A DNA stretch of 64,000 bases from Nocardia sp. CDC159 (GTDB taxonomy: Bacteria > Actinomycetota > Actinomycetes > Mycobacteriales > Mycobacteriaceae): assembly GCF_023740735.1 (NCBI RefSeq), contig NZ_JAMRXH010000004.1, positions 1 to 64,000 of the forward strand. Direction: 5' to 3'. Numbering within the stretch: the stretch's first letter is position 1; every line of letters begins with the position of its first letter. Made by a program: the position numbers and the translations under genes. Shown one piece after another: positions 46,187 through 55,374 of the stretch. The notes beneath the pieces are model-generated. The model worked only from the letters and a program-made list of their open reading frames with translations. It had not been told where the DNA came from and did no database searches.

Positions 46187-47044
46187 ATGCCCGAACTACC
46201 CGAGGTCGAGGTCGTGCGACGCGGTCTGGCCGAGCATGTGGTCGGCCGCGTCGTCGAATCCGTTGCCGTCAAACATCCCCGGTCCGTTCGTCGTCATCTG
46301 CTGGGTGGGGATGATCTCGTGGCGCGGTTGGCCGGGTTGCGGGTCGAATCCGCGCAGCGCCGCGGGAAATTCCTCTGGTTGACCTTCGACGATCCGGATA
46401 CCGCGCTCGTGGTGCATCTGGGTATGAGCGGGCAGATGCTGGTGCAGCCCGCCGATGCGCCGCTGGAGAAGCATGCGCATATCGTGGCCACCCTCGATAC
46501 CGGCGCGCAGGTGCGGTTCGTCGATCAGCGGACCTTCGGGGGCTGGGCGCTCAACGAGATCGTCGAGGTCGACGGCACGCGGGTGCCCGAATCGGTCGCC
46601 CACATCGGCCGCGATCCGATCGATCCCCGCTTCGATCCCGAGGCCGTGGTGGCCAGGATCCGGGCCAAGAACTCCGAGATCAAGCGGGTGCTGCTCGATC
46701 AGACCGTGGTCTCGGGCATCGGCAACATCTACGCCGACGAGGCATTGTGGCGCGCCGGAATTCACGGTGAGCGCATCGCCGCCAAACTCACCCGCCCCGC
46801 GCTGCGCGGACTGCTCACCGATGTGCGAGCGGTGATGGCCGAGGCGCTGTTGGCGGGCGGCACCTCCTTCGACGCGTTGTACGTGAATGTGAACGGCCAA
46901 TCCGGCTACTTCGAGCGTTCACTCGCCGCCTACGGCCGCGAGGACGAACCGTGCCGTCGCTGCGGCGCACCCATCCGCCGGGAAAAATTCATGAACCGTT
47001 CCTCCTTCTCCTGCCCTCGCTGCCAGGTGAGGCCCCGAAGCTGA
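46187..47044 (+). CDS. mutM: formamidopyrimidine-DNA glycosylase
   Basis: MutM (Fpg) excises 8-oxoguanine and formamidopyrimidines and nicks the DNA by beta/delta elimination. The 285-aa protein has the catalytic N-terminal proline in [14 protein letters not shown], a helix-two-turn-helix with [20 protein letters not shown], and the C-terminal zinc finger [19 protein letters not shown] followed by CPRC. With mutT1 and ung in the same window, much of the oxidised- and deaminated-base repair set is clustered. A 28-bp repeat array follows. Confidence 0.97.
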   Translation: MPELPEVEVVRRGLAEHVVGRVVESVAVKHPRSVRRHLLGGDDLVARLAGLRVESAQRRGKFLWLTFDDPDTALVVHLGMSGQMLVQPADAPLEKHAHIVATLDTGAQVRFVDQRTFGGWALNEIVEVDGTRVPESVAHIGRDPIDPRFDPEAVVARIRAKNSEIKRVLLDQTVVSGIGNIYADEALWRAGIHGERIAAKLTRPALRGLLTDVRAVMAEALLAGGTSFDALYVNVNGQSGYFERSLAAYGREDEPCRRCGAPIRREKFMNRSSFSCPRCQVRPRS

Positions 47045-47053
47045 CGCCCGGGG

Positions 47054-47205
47054 CAATGAGCGGCTGCTGAAGGTGCCCGGGCAGTGAAGGGCTGCTGAAG
47101 GTGCCCGCGCAGTGAAGGGCTGCTGAAGGTGCCCGCGCAGTGAAGGGCTGCTAAAGGTGCCGGGGCAGTGAACAGCGCCTGGAGGTGCCCCGAGTAATGA
47201 AGGAC
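47054..47205. repeat. 28-bp tandem repeats after mutM
   Basis: Units of the form CAGTGAAGGGCTGCTGAAGG plus TGCCCGCG start at 47054, 47082, 47110, 47138 and 47166, with a partial sixth copy near 47194. The period is exactly 28 bp. Middle copies are almost identical. Nothing else is seen in this gap. Confidence 0.9.
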
Positions 47206-47278
47206 TGCGGAGGTTTCGACCGAACCAGTACCGTTTTCATTACGGCCCTTGGTGTACGGACCGTGAGAGGGAGGACGG

Positions 47279-47863
47279 ATGCGCAGACTGACCTACTACG
47301 TCGCATCGACCATCGATGGCTTCATCGCCACCGAGGACGGTTCGGTGGACTTCTTCCCGGTCGGGGGTGATCACGGTCCGGCGATCACCGCGCTGTATCC
47401 GGAGACCCTGCCGACCAAGGTGCGTGAATCGCTGGGCGTGGAGAAGGCGGGCAGCACCTTCGACACCGTGTTGATGGGCCGCAAGACCCACGACTTCGGC
47501 GTGCGGACCGGGACGTCGAGCCCGTATGCGCATCTGCGGCAGTACGTGGTGTCCACGACGCTGCCGGAGCGCCCGGATCCCGATGTTGAGCTGATCTCCG
47601 CCGATCCGCTGGCGCGGGTGCGAGAATTGAAGCGGGAGAAGGGACTCGGGATCTGGCTGTGCGGCGGCGGTGAACTCGCGCAGGTGCTGCTGCCGGAGAT
47701 CGATCAGGTATTTCTGAAGCTGTATCCGATCGTCCTGGGCCGGGGCCGCCCGCTGTTCGGCACCGGCGCGCAGTTGCCGGAGCCGACCCGGTTCCGGGTG
47801 TCGACCAGTCGCGTGTTCGAGGATGGAGTCGCCTTCGTGAAGTACAGCCGAATTCGCCGATGA
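47279..47863 (+). CDS. dihydrofolate reductase family (RibD C-terminal) protein
   Basis: This 194-aa NAD(P)H-binding protein resembles the stand-alone RibD C-terminal/DHFR-like family, not folate DHFR itself. Visible pieces are LTYYVASTIDGFIATEDGS, TVLMGRKTHDFG and IWLCGGGELAQVLLPEIDQV with the nucleotide-binding GGGE. The substrate is unknown. ATG 47279 has GAGGGAGG upstream. The next gene overlaps as ATGA. Confidence 0.88.
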   Translation: MRRLTYYVASTIDGFIATEDGSVDFFPVGGDHGPAITALYPETLPTKVRESLGVEKAGSTFDTVLMGRKTHDFGVRTGTSSPYAHLRQYVVSTTLPERPDPDVELISADPLARVRELKREKGLGIWLCGGGELAQVLLPEIDQVFLKLYPIVLGRGRPLFGTGAQLPEPTRFRVSTSRVFEDGVAFVKYSRIRR

Positions 47864-48885
47864 CCGAGGGGATTCCGGGGCCGGTGCAGGCGCTGCGGGA
47901 GATCGCGTTCTGGATGGAGCGCTCCCGGGCCGAAACGCATCGGGTCAAGGCCTACCGGCGGGCGGCCGATGCCGTGGCCGCCCTGTCGGAGGCCGACTTC
48001 GACCAGTTCCGCAGGGACGGTAACTGGCAGGACATCCCGGGCGTCGGGCCCAAGACCGCGGCGGCCATCGCGCAGGCCGCCGCGGGTATCCTGCCCGACC
48101 GTTTGCACGAATTGCGCACCAGCGCCAAGGCGATCGCTCCGGACGCCGCGGGGCTGCGCAAACAGCTGCGCGGCGATCTGCACACCCACTCCGACTGGTC
48201 CGACGGCGGCAGTCCGATCGAGGAGATGATGCGCACCGCCATGGCGCTGGGCCACGAATACTGTGCGCTGACCGATCATTCGCCGCGCCTGACCATCGCC
48301 CGCGGGCTCACCGCCGAGCGGCTGCGCCGTCAGCTCGACGTGGTGGCCGAACTGAACGCGGAGCTGGCCCCGTTCCGCATCCTCACCGGCATCGAGGTCG
48401 ACATCCTCGACGACGGCTCCCTCGATCAGGAGGCCGAGCTGCTCGAGCGCCTGGATATCGTTGTGGCCAGCGTGCATTCGCATCTGCGCGACGACAGCGA
48501 GACCATGACCAAGCGCATGGTGTACGCGGTGGCCAATCCGAATGTCGACGTCCTGGGCCACTGCACGGGACGGCTGGTGACCGGCGGCCGCGGCACCCGC
48601 CCGGAGTCCCAGTTCGACGCCGAGGTGGTCTTCGAGGCGTGCCGGAAGTACGGGACGGCCGTGGAGATCAACAGCCGCCCCGAACGCCGGGACCCGCCGG
48701 GCCGGTTGATCCGGCTGGCCATCGAGATGGACTGCTACTTCAGCATCGACACCGACGCGCACGCACCCGGCCAACTGGATTGGCAGTGGTACGGCTGCGA
48801 GCGCGCCATGGCCAACGGCGTTGCCGCGGAACGGGTCGTCAATACCTGGCCGCTGGACAAGCTGCTGGCGTTCACCGCGTCCTAG
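47860..48885 (+). CDS. PHP-domain phosphoesterase with PolX-like N-terminus
   Basis: This 341-aa protein has an N-terminal helix-hairpin-helix part (residues 5-85, KAYRRAADAVAALSEADF, IPGVGPKTAAAIAQAA) like the 8-kDa region of family X DNA polymerases, but lacks the polymerase palm. The PHP domain follows with metal ligands in GDLHTHSDWSDGG, GIEVDIL, VVASVHSHL and SIDTDAHAPGQL. It may be a phosphatase or 3'-5' exonuclease in DNA repair. It overlaps the DHFR-like gene by 4 nt and the convergent DUF350 gene at the CTAG stop. Confidence 0.85.
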   Translation: MTEGIPGPVQALREIAFWMERSRAETHRVKAYRRAADAVAALSEADFDQFRRDGNWQDIPGVGPKTAAAIAQAAAGILPDRLHELRTSAKAIAPDAAGLRKQLRGDLHTHSDWSDGGSPIEEMMRTAMALGHEYCALTDHSPRLTIARGLTAERLRRQLDVVAELNAELAPFRILTGIEVDILDDGSLDQEAELLERLDIVVASVHSHLRDDSETMTKRMVYAVANPNVDVLGHCTGRLVTGGRGTRPESQFDAEVVFEACRKYGTAVEINSRPERRDPPGRLIRLAIEMDCYFSIDTDAHAPGQLDWQWYGCERAMANGVAAERVVNTWPLDKLLAFTAS

Positions 48886-49337
48886 AGGATCGCGAAGGCG
48901 ACCACCAGGCCGATGCCGAGGTGGGCGGCCGCCACCAGCAGCGACTGCGGGGTGTAGCCGGGCTGCCTCAACAGCGCGCCGATGTCGAGGCCGACCACCC
49001 GCTCCAGCACCCGCACCGAAATCACCTGTGCCACAACGCCGACCAGGCCGTAGACCGCGGTGGCGATCAGGCCCTCGGTCAACCGGCCCGCCGAGGAGAA
49101 GATGGCCAGCACCACGATCAGGGCCATGCTCACCATGCCCGCCGCGGTGATCACGACGGCATTGGTGTTGCCGTCGCAGACCATTCGCCGTAGCGGACCC
49201 GGGGTGGTGATATCGATCGCCCAGAATCCGGCCAGCATGAGCGCCAGTCCGACGATCGCGTACAGCAGGATCGCGCCCACACCGTGGCCGATCGTGCTCC
49301 AGTACCCCGATTCGAGCGCAAGGGTGGTGGTGGCCAA
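48882..49337 (-). CDS. DUF350 membrane protein (YjfL-like)
   Basis: This 151-aa protein has four membrane segments in two DUF350 repeats (GAILLYAIVGLALMLAGFWA, then GLIATAVYGLVGVVAQVI). E. coli YjfL has the same domain and sits beside a glutathionylspermidine-synthase-like ATP-grasp enzyme, as here. Function is unknown. It is third in the run YgiB-like, GspS-like, DUF350. The ATG is preceded by GGAGG. Its stop codon overlaps that of the PHP gene. Confidence 0.85.
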   Translation of the reverse strand: MATTTLALESGYWSTIGHGVGAILLYAIVGLALMLAGFWAIDITTPGPLRRMVCDGNTNAVVITAAGMVSMALIVVLAIFSSAGRLTEGLIATAVYGLVGVVAQVISVRVLERVVGLDIGALLRQPGYTPQSLLVAAAHLGIGLVVAFAIL

Positions 49338-49376
49338 GGGGATCCTCCGGTGAGTGGTCGATGAGTGAGTCGGATG

Positions 49377-50543
49377 CTACTTGGTCGGAATGCGATGCGG
49401 AACGAAGGTGGAACTGTCATCGGTGATCAGGCCGGGCGTCTCCCGGATGCTCATGCCCGCCGCGGTATCGCCGACGATCCACGCGCCCACCACCGGGCGC
49501 ATGCCGTCGAAATCGGGCAGCGGATCGAGCAACTGGTAGACGAAGCCCTCCTCGCCGTACACCCCGCCCGTGGCGGTCTCGAGGCCGGCGCCGACGATCG
49601 TCATATTCGCGCCCTCGCGGCCCAGCTTGGGCTTTTTGATGTATTCGGTGAGCTCGTGCGGATTGTCGATATAGGCGGGCAGCAGATTGGGGTGGCCCGG
49701 ATACATCTCCCACAGCACCGCCAGCAGCGCCTTGTTCGACAGCATGGTCTTCCACAGCGGCTCGATCCACATGGTGCGCGGCAGCGAATCGACCACGCGC
49801 TTGCCGAAGTCGTCGTCGAGCACCCACTCCCAGGGGTAGAGCTTGAAGATCGACTGGATCGGCGCCTCGGCCAGATCGACGAAGCGCTCCAATTCGGTAT
49901 CCCAGCCAACCTGTTCGATCGGCAGCGCCACGGTGTCGAATCCGGCCTCGGCGGCGGTCTCCTGCATATAGGCGGTGGTGACGTTGTCCTCGCCGGAGGC
50001 GTCGGCCGAGGACCAGGTGAAGTGCAGCTCGTTGGTGGGCAGCTGTTCCAGCAGTTCACCCCAGCGTTCGACCAGTTTCTCGTGCAGGGAATTCCACTGG
50101 TCGTCACCGGAGTACAGATCGGTCAGCCAGTGCCACTGCACGATCGCGGCCTCGAGCAGCGAGGTGGGCGTATCGGCGTTGTACTCCAGCAGTTTCGCGG
50201 GGCCGCGGCCGTCGTAGCGTAGATCGAAGCGGCCGTAGATGTAGGGGTCGGAGCGCTGCCAGGATTCCTTGATCGGCCCCCAACTCCATTCCGGGAGACC
50301 GAAATCGGCGAACCGCTCGGTGAGCACGACCTGTTCGCAGGCCTGCAGGCACATCGAATGCAGCACCTCGACCTGGGCCTCGAGCCCGAGGATCTCGTCG
50401 AGATCGAATTCGTAGTGCACCGATTCGTCCCAGTACGGCCGTGGCTGTCCGTTGGTGTCCACGCCGGGGGAGCCGTACACCAGGCCCTGCTCGGCAATGA
50501 TCTGCTGCCAGCTCGCCCGGGGGCGGCCGCGGACGCGCCGCAT
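49377..50543 (-). CDS. glutathionylspermidine synthase-like ATP-grasp ligase (YgiC/YjfC-like)
   Basis: This 388-aa protein matches the C-terminal synthetase domain of glutathionylspermidine synthase and E. coli YgiC/YjfC (about 386 aa). It lacks the CHAP amidase domain. Typical parts are DLRYDGRGPAKLLEYNADTP, KLYPWEWVLDD, and KPKLGREGANMTIVG with ATP and Mg ligands. ATP-grasp ligases make amide bonds. Whether the substrate is a polyamine, peptide or the neighbouring YgiB-like C-terminus is unknown. Its ATG follows the TAG of the upstream gene with no gap, so translation is tightly coupled. Confidence 0.88.
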   Translation of the reverse strand: MRRVRGRPRASWQQIIAEQGLVYGSPGVDTNGQPRPYWDESVHYEFDLDEILGLEAQVEVLHSMCLQACEQVVLTERFADFGLPEWSWGPIKESWQRSDPYIYGRFDLRYDGRGPAKLLEYNADTPTSLLEAAIVQWHWLTDLYSGDDQWNSLHEKLVERWGELLEQLPTNELHFTWSSADASGEDNVTTAYMQETAAEAGFDTVALPIEQVGWDTELERFVDLAEAPIQSIFKLYPWEWVLDDDFGKRVVDSLPRTMWIEPLWKTMLSNKALLAVLWEMYPGHPNLLPAYIDNPHELTEYIKKPKLGREGANMTIVGAGLETATGGVYGEEGFVYQLLDPLPDFDGMRPVVGAWIVGDTAAGMSIRETPGLITDDSSTFVPHRIPTK

Positions 50544-51329
50544 CTAGGATCCTCCACTCTTCGAGCCGACGCTCGTCGTGCCCAGTCCGCCGCGCACGAC
50601 CGTCCCGCTCTTGGTGGTGACGTGCGCGCCCTTCGGTTCGATGGTGCTGCCGCCGACCGGCGGGCGGCCGACGGTTTGGCTGGGCCCGCCGTAGTAATAG
50701 CGGTACTGGTGGCCGTTGAAGATGAAGATGCCCGGAATGTGCGGGCCGCCGTAGTAACCGCTGCCGCTGGAGTAGGCGGCCTGCGCCTGGGCGCACTCCT
50801 CGTCGGGGCGCACGACCTGCTGGCCGTCGTCCTCGGTGATGCAGGTAGCGGTCACATTGTCGGGCGCGGTGGCCGCTCGGTAGGCCAGATAGCCGCCGCC
50901 GACCAGCGCGGCCACACCCGCGACCGCCGCGCCGCCGATGAGCATCTTCTTGCGCTTGCGCCGCTTCTCCTCGAGCGCCGCCGCGGCGGCCCGCTCGGCC
51001 TCCTCCGCGCGCTTGCGGGCCTTCTCCCGCGCCCGCGCCTCGGCCAGCGTCGGCGGGCGCGGCTGGGTGACGCCCGGCTCCTGGCGCTGCATGCTGCCGC
51101 GCATCCGGCGCTGCGGCTGATCGTCGCCGCTCTCGGGGCCGGGATTATCGGTGCCCGGCAACAGATTCGGCATGCCGGGCAGTGGAGCCGTCGGCAGCGG
51201 TTCGGCGAATCCGGGTTCGCTCCGGCCGGGCTGCTGGGGCGCGGCCGGTGTGCCACTGGGGGATTCGGGCGTGGTCGGTTCGTTCGATTCGGGATTGCCG
51301 GGACGGTTGCCGGAATTATCAGTTGCCAA
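50544..51329 (-). CDS. membrane-anchored protein with YgiB-like Gly-rich tail
   Basis: This 261-aa protein has a Pro-rich disordered N-terminus (1-90), an Ala/Arg/Glu coiled coil at 92-128, a single membrane helix (LIGGAAVAGVAALVGGGYLA) and an outer or inner C-terminal domain with CITEDDGQQVVRPDEEC and GGPHIPGIFIFNGHQYRYYY. It ends TTKSGTVVRGGLGTTSVGS plus KSGGS, which resembles the E. coli YgiB (DUF1190) tail. It lies directly before the ATP-grasp gene, as ygiB precedes ygiC. Family assignment is by eye. Confidence 0.75.
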   Translation of the reverse strand: MATDNSGNRPGNPESNEPTTPESPSGTPAAPQQPGRSEPGFAEPLPTAPLPGMPNLLPGTDNPGPESGDDQPQRRMRGSMQRQEPGVTQPRPPTLAEARAREKARKRAEEAERAAAAALEEKRRKRKKMLIGGAAVAGVAALVGGGYLAYRAATAPDNVTATCITEDDGQQVVRPDEECAQAQAAYSSGSGYYGGPHIPGIFIFNGHQYRYYYGGPSQTVGRPPVGGSTIEPKGAHVTTKSGTVVRGGLGTTSVGSKSGGS

Positions 51330-51353
51330 CGATCGACTCCCTGTTCCCCGCCG

Positions 51354-51632
51354 CTACCGTTCCTCGAAGCCGGTGATACCGCCTTGCGCGGCGCCCCAGT
51401 CTTCCACAACCAGATTCACTCGGCCAGGAGTGTTGCCGGAACGCAATAGAGTCAGCAGCCGCTCGCACGCCGCGCGCGGCCCCTCGGCGATCACGTGTAC
51501 CCGCCCGTCGCTGGTGTTGCGGGCGTGCCCGACCAGGCCGAGTTCGAGCGCGCGCGAGCGGGTCCACCAGCGAAATCCCACACCCTGCACCTGCCCGTGC
51601 ACCCACGCGCTCAGGCGGACCGATTCGTCCAT
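51354..51632 (-). CDS. acyP: acylphosphatase
   Basis: AcyP hydrolyses acyl phosphates such as carbamoyl phosphate. The 92-aa protein has the signature VQGVGFRWWTRSRALELGLV with catalytic Arg, and NTSDGRVHVIAEGP with the Asn region. ATG 51632 overlaps the OsmC stop (ATGA) and matches the family length; the longer frame to 51698 is inside osmC. In mycobacteria this OsmC-acyP pair leads into smc and ftsY, which are absent here, so the block has been broken and placed next to kdp. Confidence 0.94.
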   Translation of the reverse strand: MDESVRLSAWVHGQVQGVGFRWWTRSRALELGLVGHARNTSDGRVHVIAEGPRAACERLLTLLRSGNTPGRVNLVVEDWGAAQGGITGFEER

Positions 51633-52090
51633 CACGCGTCGATGTCGAACGAGAGCGTGACCTTGGTGCCGGTCTGCAGCGTCCGGCCCACGGTGCACAC
51701 CTTGTCGATGGCCCGCTGCACGGTCACCAGCAGCCGCTCGCGCGCGGCCTCGTCGAGTTCGCTGAGGTCGAGTTCGACCACCTCGTCCAGCTGCGGGTAC
51801 ACCTCGTTCTCGCGGTCGGCCGCGCCCGCGACCCGGATCCGCACGTCGTAGTTCTCGCCGAGCCGGTTGGACAGCGGGAAGTCGGTGCTCATCCCCGTGC
51901 AGGCCGCCAGCGCGATCTTGAGCAGCTCACCGGGGGTGAACACGCCCTCGACACCCTCCGAGCCGATGAGCACCTCCGCACCGCGCGAGCTGCGACCGGT
52001 GTAGCGCCGGGTGCCGGTGCGCTCGACCCACAGTTCGGTGGGCGCGTTCGCGGTCGACGCCGGGGCGGGTGCAGCGGTCTGTTCAGCCAT
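51632..52090 (-). CDS. OsmC-family peroxidase-like protein
   Basis: This 152-aa protein belongs to the OsmC/Ohr family of thiol hydroperoxide reductases (Rv2923c-like). It has GAEVLIGSEGVEGVFTPGEL and the reactive Cys in LLKIALAACTGMSTDF. A second Cys (KVCTVGRTL) fits the usual pair. It follows kdpE by 48 nt on the same strand and overlaps acyP by 4 nt. The substrate, probably an organic hydroperoxide, is not determined. Confidence 0.92.
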   Translation of the reverse strand: MAEQTAAPAPASTANAPTELWVERTGTRRYTGRSSRGAEVLIGSEGVEGVFTPGELLKIALAACTGMSTDFPLSNRLGENYDVRIRVAGAADRENEVYPQLDEVVELDLSELDEAARERLLVTVQRAIDKVCTVGRTLQTGTKVTLSFDIDA

Positions 52091-52138
52091 ACCCCGATCC
52101 TGCCATTGGTGCGGACGCGCCCGCAGACCAGCCGAGGA

Positions 52139-52870
52139 TCAGGACTGGAAGCGGTAGCCCATTCCGGCCTCGGTGAGCAGATGCTTGGGGTGCGAGGGGT
52201 CGTCCTCGAGTTTGCGTCGCAGCTGGGCGAGATAGACCCGCAGATAATGGGTTTCGGTCGCATACGACGGGCCCCACACCTCGCGCAACAGTTCGCGCCG
52301 TCCCACCAGTTTGCCCTGGTTGCGCACCAGCATCTCCAGCACACCCCATTCGGTGGGCGTGAGGTGCACGTCGTGGCCGTTCTTGGTGACCTTCTTGGCC
52401 GCGAGATCGACGGTGAACGAGGCGGTTTCGACGACCGGATCGGCGCTGTCGCCGCCCGCGGCCGAGCGCCGCACTGCCGCCCGCAGCCGGGCCAGCAGCT
52501 CGTCCATGCCGAACGGCTTGGTGACATAGTCGTCGGCTCCGGCGTCGAGGGCCTCGACCTTGTCGCTGGAGTCGGTGCGCGCCGACAGCACGATGACCGG
52601 CGCCTGGCTCCAGCCGCGCAGCCCGGCGAGCACGTCGATGCCGTCCATATCGGGCAGGCCCAGATCGAGCACCACCACGTCCGGATGCTTCTCCGCCGCC
52701 GCTCGCAGTGCCGCGGCGCCGTTGGCGGCGGTGATGACCTCGTAGCCGCGCACCGACAGATTGATGCGCAGCGCCCGCAGGATCTGCGGCTCGTCGTCGA
52801 CCACGAGCACCTTCGTCGGCGCGGCCTGGGACTGGTCGCGCTCGCGAGGCCCTATCGCCGGTGTCGTCAC
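52139..52870 (-). CDS. kdpE: KdpE response regulator
   Basis: KdpE activates kdpFABC when phosphorylated by KdpD. The 243-aa protein has a receiver domain (residues 19-130; KVLVVDDEPQILRALRINLS, phospho-Asp in VVVLDLGLPDMDG) and an OmpR-type winged helix (HLTPTEWGVLEMLVRNQGKL, ETHYLRVYLAQLRRKLEDD). Its start overlaps the kdpD stop as ATGA. Regulation is by potassium limitation through KdpD. Confidence 0.96.
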   Translation of the reverse strand: MTTPAIGPRERDQSQAAPTKVLVVDDEPQILRALRINLSVRGYEVITAANGAAALRAAAEKHPDVVVLDLGLPDMDGIDVLAGLRGWSQAPVIVLSARTDSSDKVEALDAGADDYVTKPFGMDELLARLRAAVRRSAAGGDSADPVVETASFTVDLAAKKVTKNGHDVHLTPTEWGVLEMLVRNQGKLVGRRELLREVWGPSYATETHYLRVYLAQLRRKLEDDPSHPKHLLTEAGMGYRFQS

Positions 52871-55374
52871 CCGTTCTCCTGTTCTTGTTGATCAGCCGGC
52901 AGATCTATCACCATCGTCAGTCCCCCGCCCGGGGTCGGTTCGGCGTGCACCGTGCCGCCCATGGCCTCGACGAAACCGCGGACCACGGACAGTCCGAGTC
53001 CGACGCCGGTGGAGTTGTCCCGATCGCCGAGGCGCTGGAACGGTTCGAACAGCTGGTCCTCCAGGCCCGTGGGCACCCCGGGACCGTAATCGACGACGGT
53101 AACCGACACGCGATCGCCGGTGCGCTCGGCGGTCACCCGAATTGGCGTGTCGTTGGGGGAGTAGCGCAGCGCGTTGTCGATGAGGTTGGCCAGCACCCGC
53201 TCGAGCAGGCCGCTGTCGGCCCGCACCGAGACGTCGCCGACCTCGACCTTGATCCGGTCCACCGCCGCCCGGCGCACCCCGCGGGTGCCCATGCCGACGC
53301 CGACCACCGCGCGGCCCACCACCTCCTCCAGATAGACGCGCTTGAGCTGCGGCTTCACCACGCCCACGGCCAGCCGCGAGGAGTCGAGCAGATTGCCCAC
53401 CAGGCCGGTGAGCTGATCGATCGATTCCTCCACGGTCTCGAGCAGTTCGGCGGTGTCCTCGGGGGAGAATTCGACGTCGTCGCTGCGCAGGCTCGACACC
53501 GCGGCCTTGGCCGCGGCCAGCGGAGTGCGCAGATCGTGGCTGACCGCCGAGAGCAGCGCGCGGCGCAACCGGTCGGCCTCGAGGACCCCCGCCGCGGCCT
53601 GGGCCTCGTCGGCGAGTTCGCGCTGGCGCACCAGGGCGGCGGCCTGACTGGCGACCGCGCCGAGCACCTGCCGGTCGGCCGGGGTGAGCGAGCGGCCGCT
53701 CAGCAGCAGCCGATGTTCGTCGTCACCGGCCTCGATCACGGTGTCGGCGTCGGCGATCCGCCGCGGCGGTTCCTCCCCGACGCACGCCAGCACCTCCTCC
53801 TCGGTGGCGAAGCTGACCGCCCGCTGACCGTAGGTCTCGCGGGCGCGCTCGAGCAGATCGGGCAGATCCGCGCCGTGCAGGATGGCCCCGGCGAATACCG
53901 TCAGCAGCTCGGCCTGGCGCGATGCCTGTCGCGCCTCGCGGGTGCGCTTGGCCGAGATGTCGACCAGCGCCGCCACCGCGATCGCGATCATCGCCATCAC
54001 CACGATGGTGAGGAAGTTGTTCAGCTCGGCGATGGTGAGGCTCTGCCGCGGCGAGACGAAGAACCAGTTCAGCAGGACCCCGCCGAGGATCGCCGACAGC
54101 GCCGCCGGCGCGACGCCGCCCAGCAGCGACACCCCGATGACGCCGATGAAATACAGCGCGCTCTCGCCGTCGAGGTTCATGTGCCGGTCGAGCCAGAAGT
54201 AGCAGACGGCGGTGATCAGCGACGGCACCAGCAGCGCCACCAGCCACGACGACAGCTTGTGTTCCCGCGGTGTCAGCGACGACCACCGGAAACCGCGTTT
54301 GGCCTCCTCGTGGGTGACCATGTGCACGTCGATCTTTCCCGACATCTGCACCACCGTCGAGCCGATACCCTCGTCGAGGATGCGCGCCCAGCGCGAGCGC
54401 CGCGAGGTGCCCAGCACCAGCTGGGTGGCGTTGACCTGCCGGGCGAAATCCAGCAGCGCGGTCGGCACGTCCTCGCCGGTGACGGTGTGCAGGCTGGCCC
54501 CGAGGCTGTTGGCAAGATCGCGCAGCCGGGTCAGCCGCTGCGGCGAGACCCCCACCAGCCCGTCGCCGCGCACCACATGCACCACGATCAGCTCGGCGCT
54601 GGACTTCGTGGCGATGCGCCCGGCGCGGCGCACGATCGTCTCCGACTCCGGCCCGCCGGTCACCGCCACCACGACCCGCTCGCGGGCCTCCCACATATCG
54701 GTGATCTTGTGATCGGCCCGGTACTTCGCCAGCGCCGCGTCGACCTGATCGGCCAGCCACAGCAGCGCCAATTCCCGTAGCGCCGTGAGGTTTCCGGGGC
54801 GGAAGTAGTTGCGCAGCGCCGCGTCCACCTTGTCGGCGGCGTACACGTTGCCGTGGGACATCCTGCGCCGCAACGCCTCCGGCGTGATGTCGACCAGCTC
54901 GACCTGATCCGCACCGCGAACCACCCAGTCCGGCACCGTTTCCCGCTGCACCACCCCGGTGATCTGTTCGACCACGTCGTTGAGGCTCTCCAGGTGCTGC
55001 ACATTGACCGTGGAGACGACATCAATTCCGGCGGCGAGGATTTCGTGGACATCCTGCCAGCGCTTGTCGTTCTTCGAGCCCGGCACGTTGGTGTGGGCGA
55101 GTTCGTCGATCAGCACCACGGCGGGCTTGCGGCGCAGGACCGCCTCGACATCGAGCTCCGGCATGGCGGCGCCGCGATAGGTCATCGCCTTCGTCGGGAT
55201 CCGCTCGATGCCCTCCAGCAGCTCCGCGGTCTTCTTACGTCCGTGTGTCTCCACCACCGCGGCCACCACATCGCGACCGCGTTCCAGGCGCCGATGCGCC
55301 TCGGACAGCATCGCGAAGGTCTTCCCCACGCCGGGGGCCGCGCCTAGGTAGATGCGTAATTGGCCGCGTTTCAC
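52867..55374 (-). CDS. kdpD: KdpD sensor histidine kinase
   Basis: KdpD senses low potassium and turgor-related signals. The 835-aa protein begins VKRGQLRIYLGAAPGVGKT (Walker A), includes the KdpD N-terminal domain and a USP domain (VVAVTGGPESETIVRRAGRI), four membrane helices (about 385-490), a GAF-like part, and the kinase with SHDLRTPLAAAKAAVS, NLIDNALRYSPNDTP and DYGPGVPTGLEDQLFEPFQR. GTG 55374 overlaps the stop of an upstream 49-aa ORF as GTGA. The frame continues open to 55605 but without a KdpD-like pattern. Confidence 0.96.
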   Translation of the reverse strand: MKRGQLRIYLGAAPGVGKTFAMLSEAHRRLERGRDVVAAVVETHGRKKTAELLEGIERIPTKAMTYRGAAMPELDVEAVLRRKPAVVLIDELAHTNVPGSKNDKRWQDVHEILAAGIDVVSTVNVQHLESLNDVVEQITGVVQRETVPDWVVRGADQVELVDITPEALRRRMSHGNVYAADKVDAALRNYFRPGNLTALRELALLWLADQVDAALAKYRADHKITDMWEARERVVVAVTGGPESETIVRRAGRIATKSSAELIVVHVVRGDGLVGVSPQRLTRLRDLANSLGASLHTVTGEDVPTALLDFARQVNATQLVLGTSRRSRWARILDEGIGSTVVQMSGKIDVHMVTHEEAKRGFRWSSLTPREHKLSSWLVALLVPSLITAVCYFWLDRHMNLDGESALYFIGVIGVSLLGGVAPAALSAILGGVLLNWFFVSPRQSLTIAELNNFLTIVVMAMIAIAVAALVDISAKRTREARQASRQAELLTVFAGAILHGADLPDLLERARETYGQRAVSFATEEEVLACVGEEPPRRIADADTVIEAGDDEHRLLLSGRSLTPADRQVLGAVASQAAALVRQRELADEAQAAAGVLEADRLRRALLSAVSHDLRTPLAAAKAAVSSLRSDDVEFSPEDTAELLETVEESIDQLTGLVGNLLDSSRLAVGVVKPQLKRVYLEEVVGRAVVGVGMGTRGVRRAAVDRIKVEVGDVSVRADSGLLERVLANLIDNALRYSPNDTPIRVTAERTGDRVSVTVVDYGPGVPTGLEDQLFEPFQRLGDRDNSTGVGLGLSVVRGFVEAMGGTVHAEPTPGGGLTMVIDLPADQQEQENG

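Noticed and set aside
47054..47205. CRISPR array
   Set aside because: Copies are contiguous with no unique spacers and no cas genes nearby; same for the arrays at 1, 12931 and 33150.
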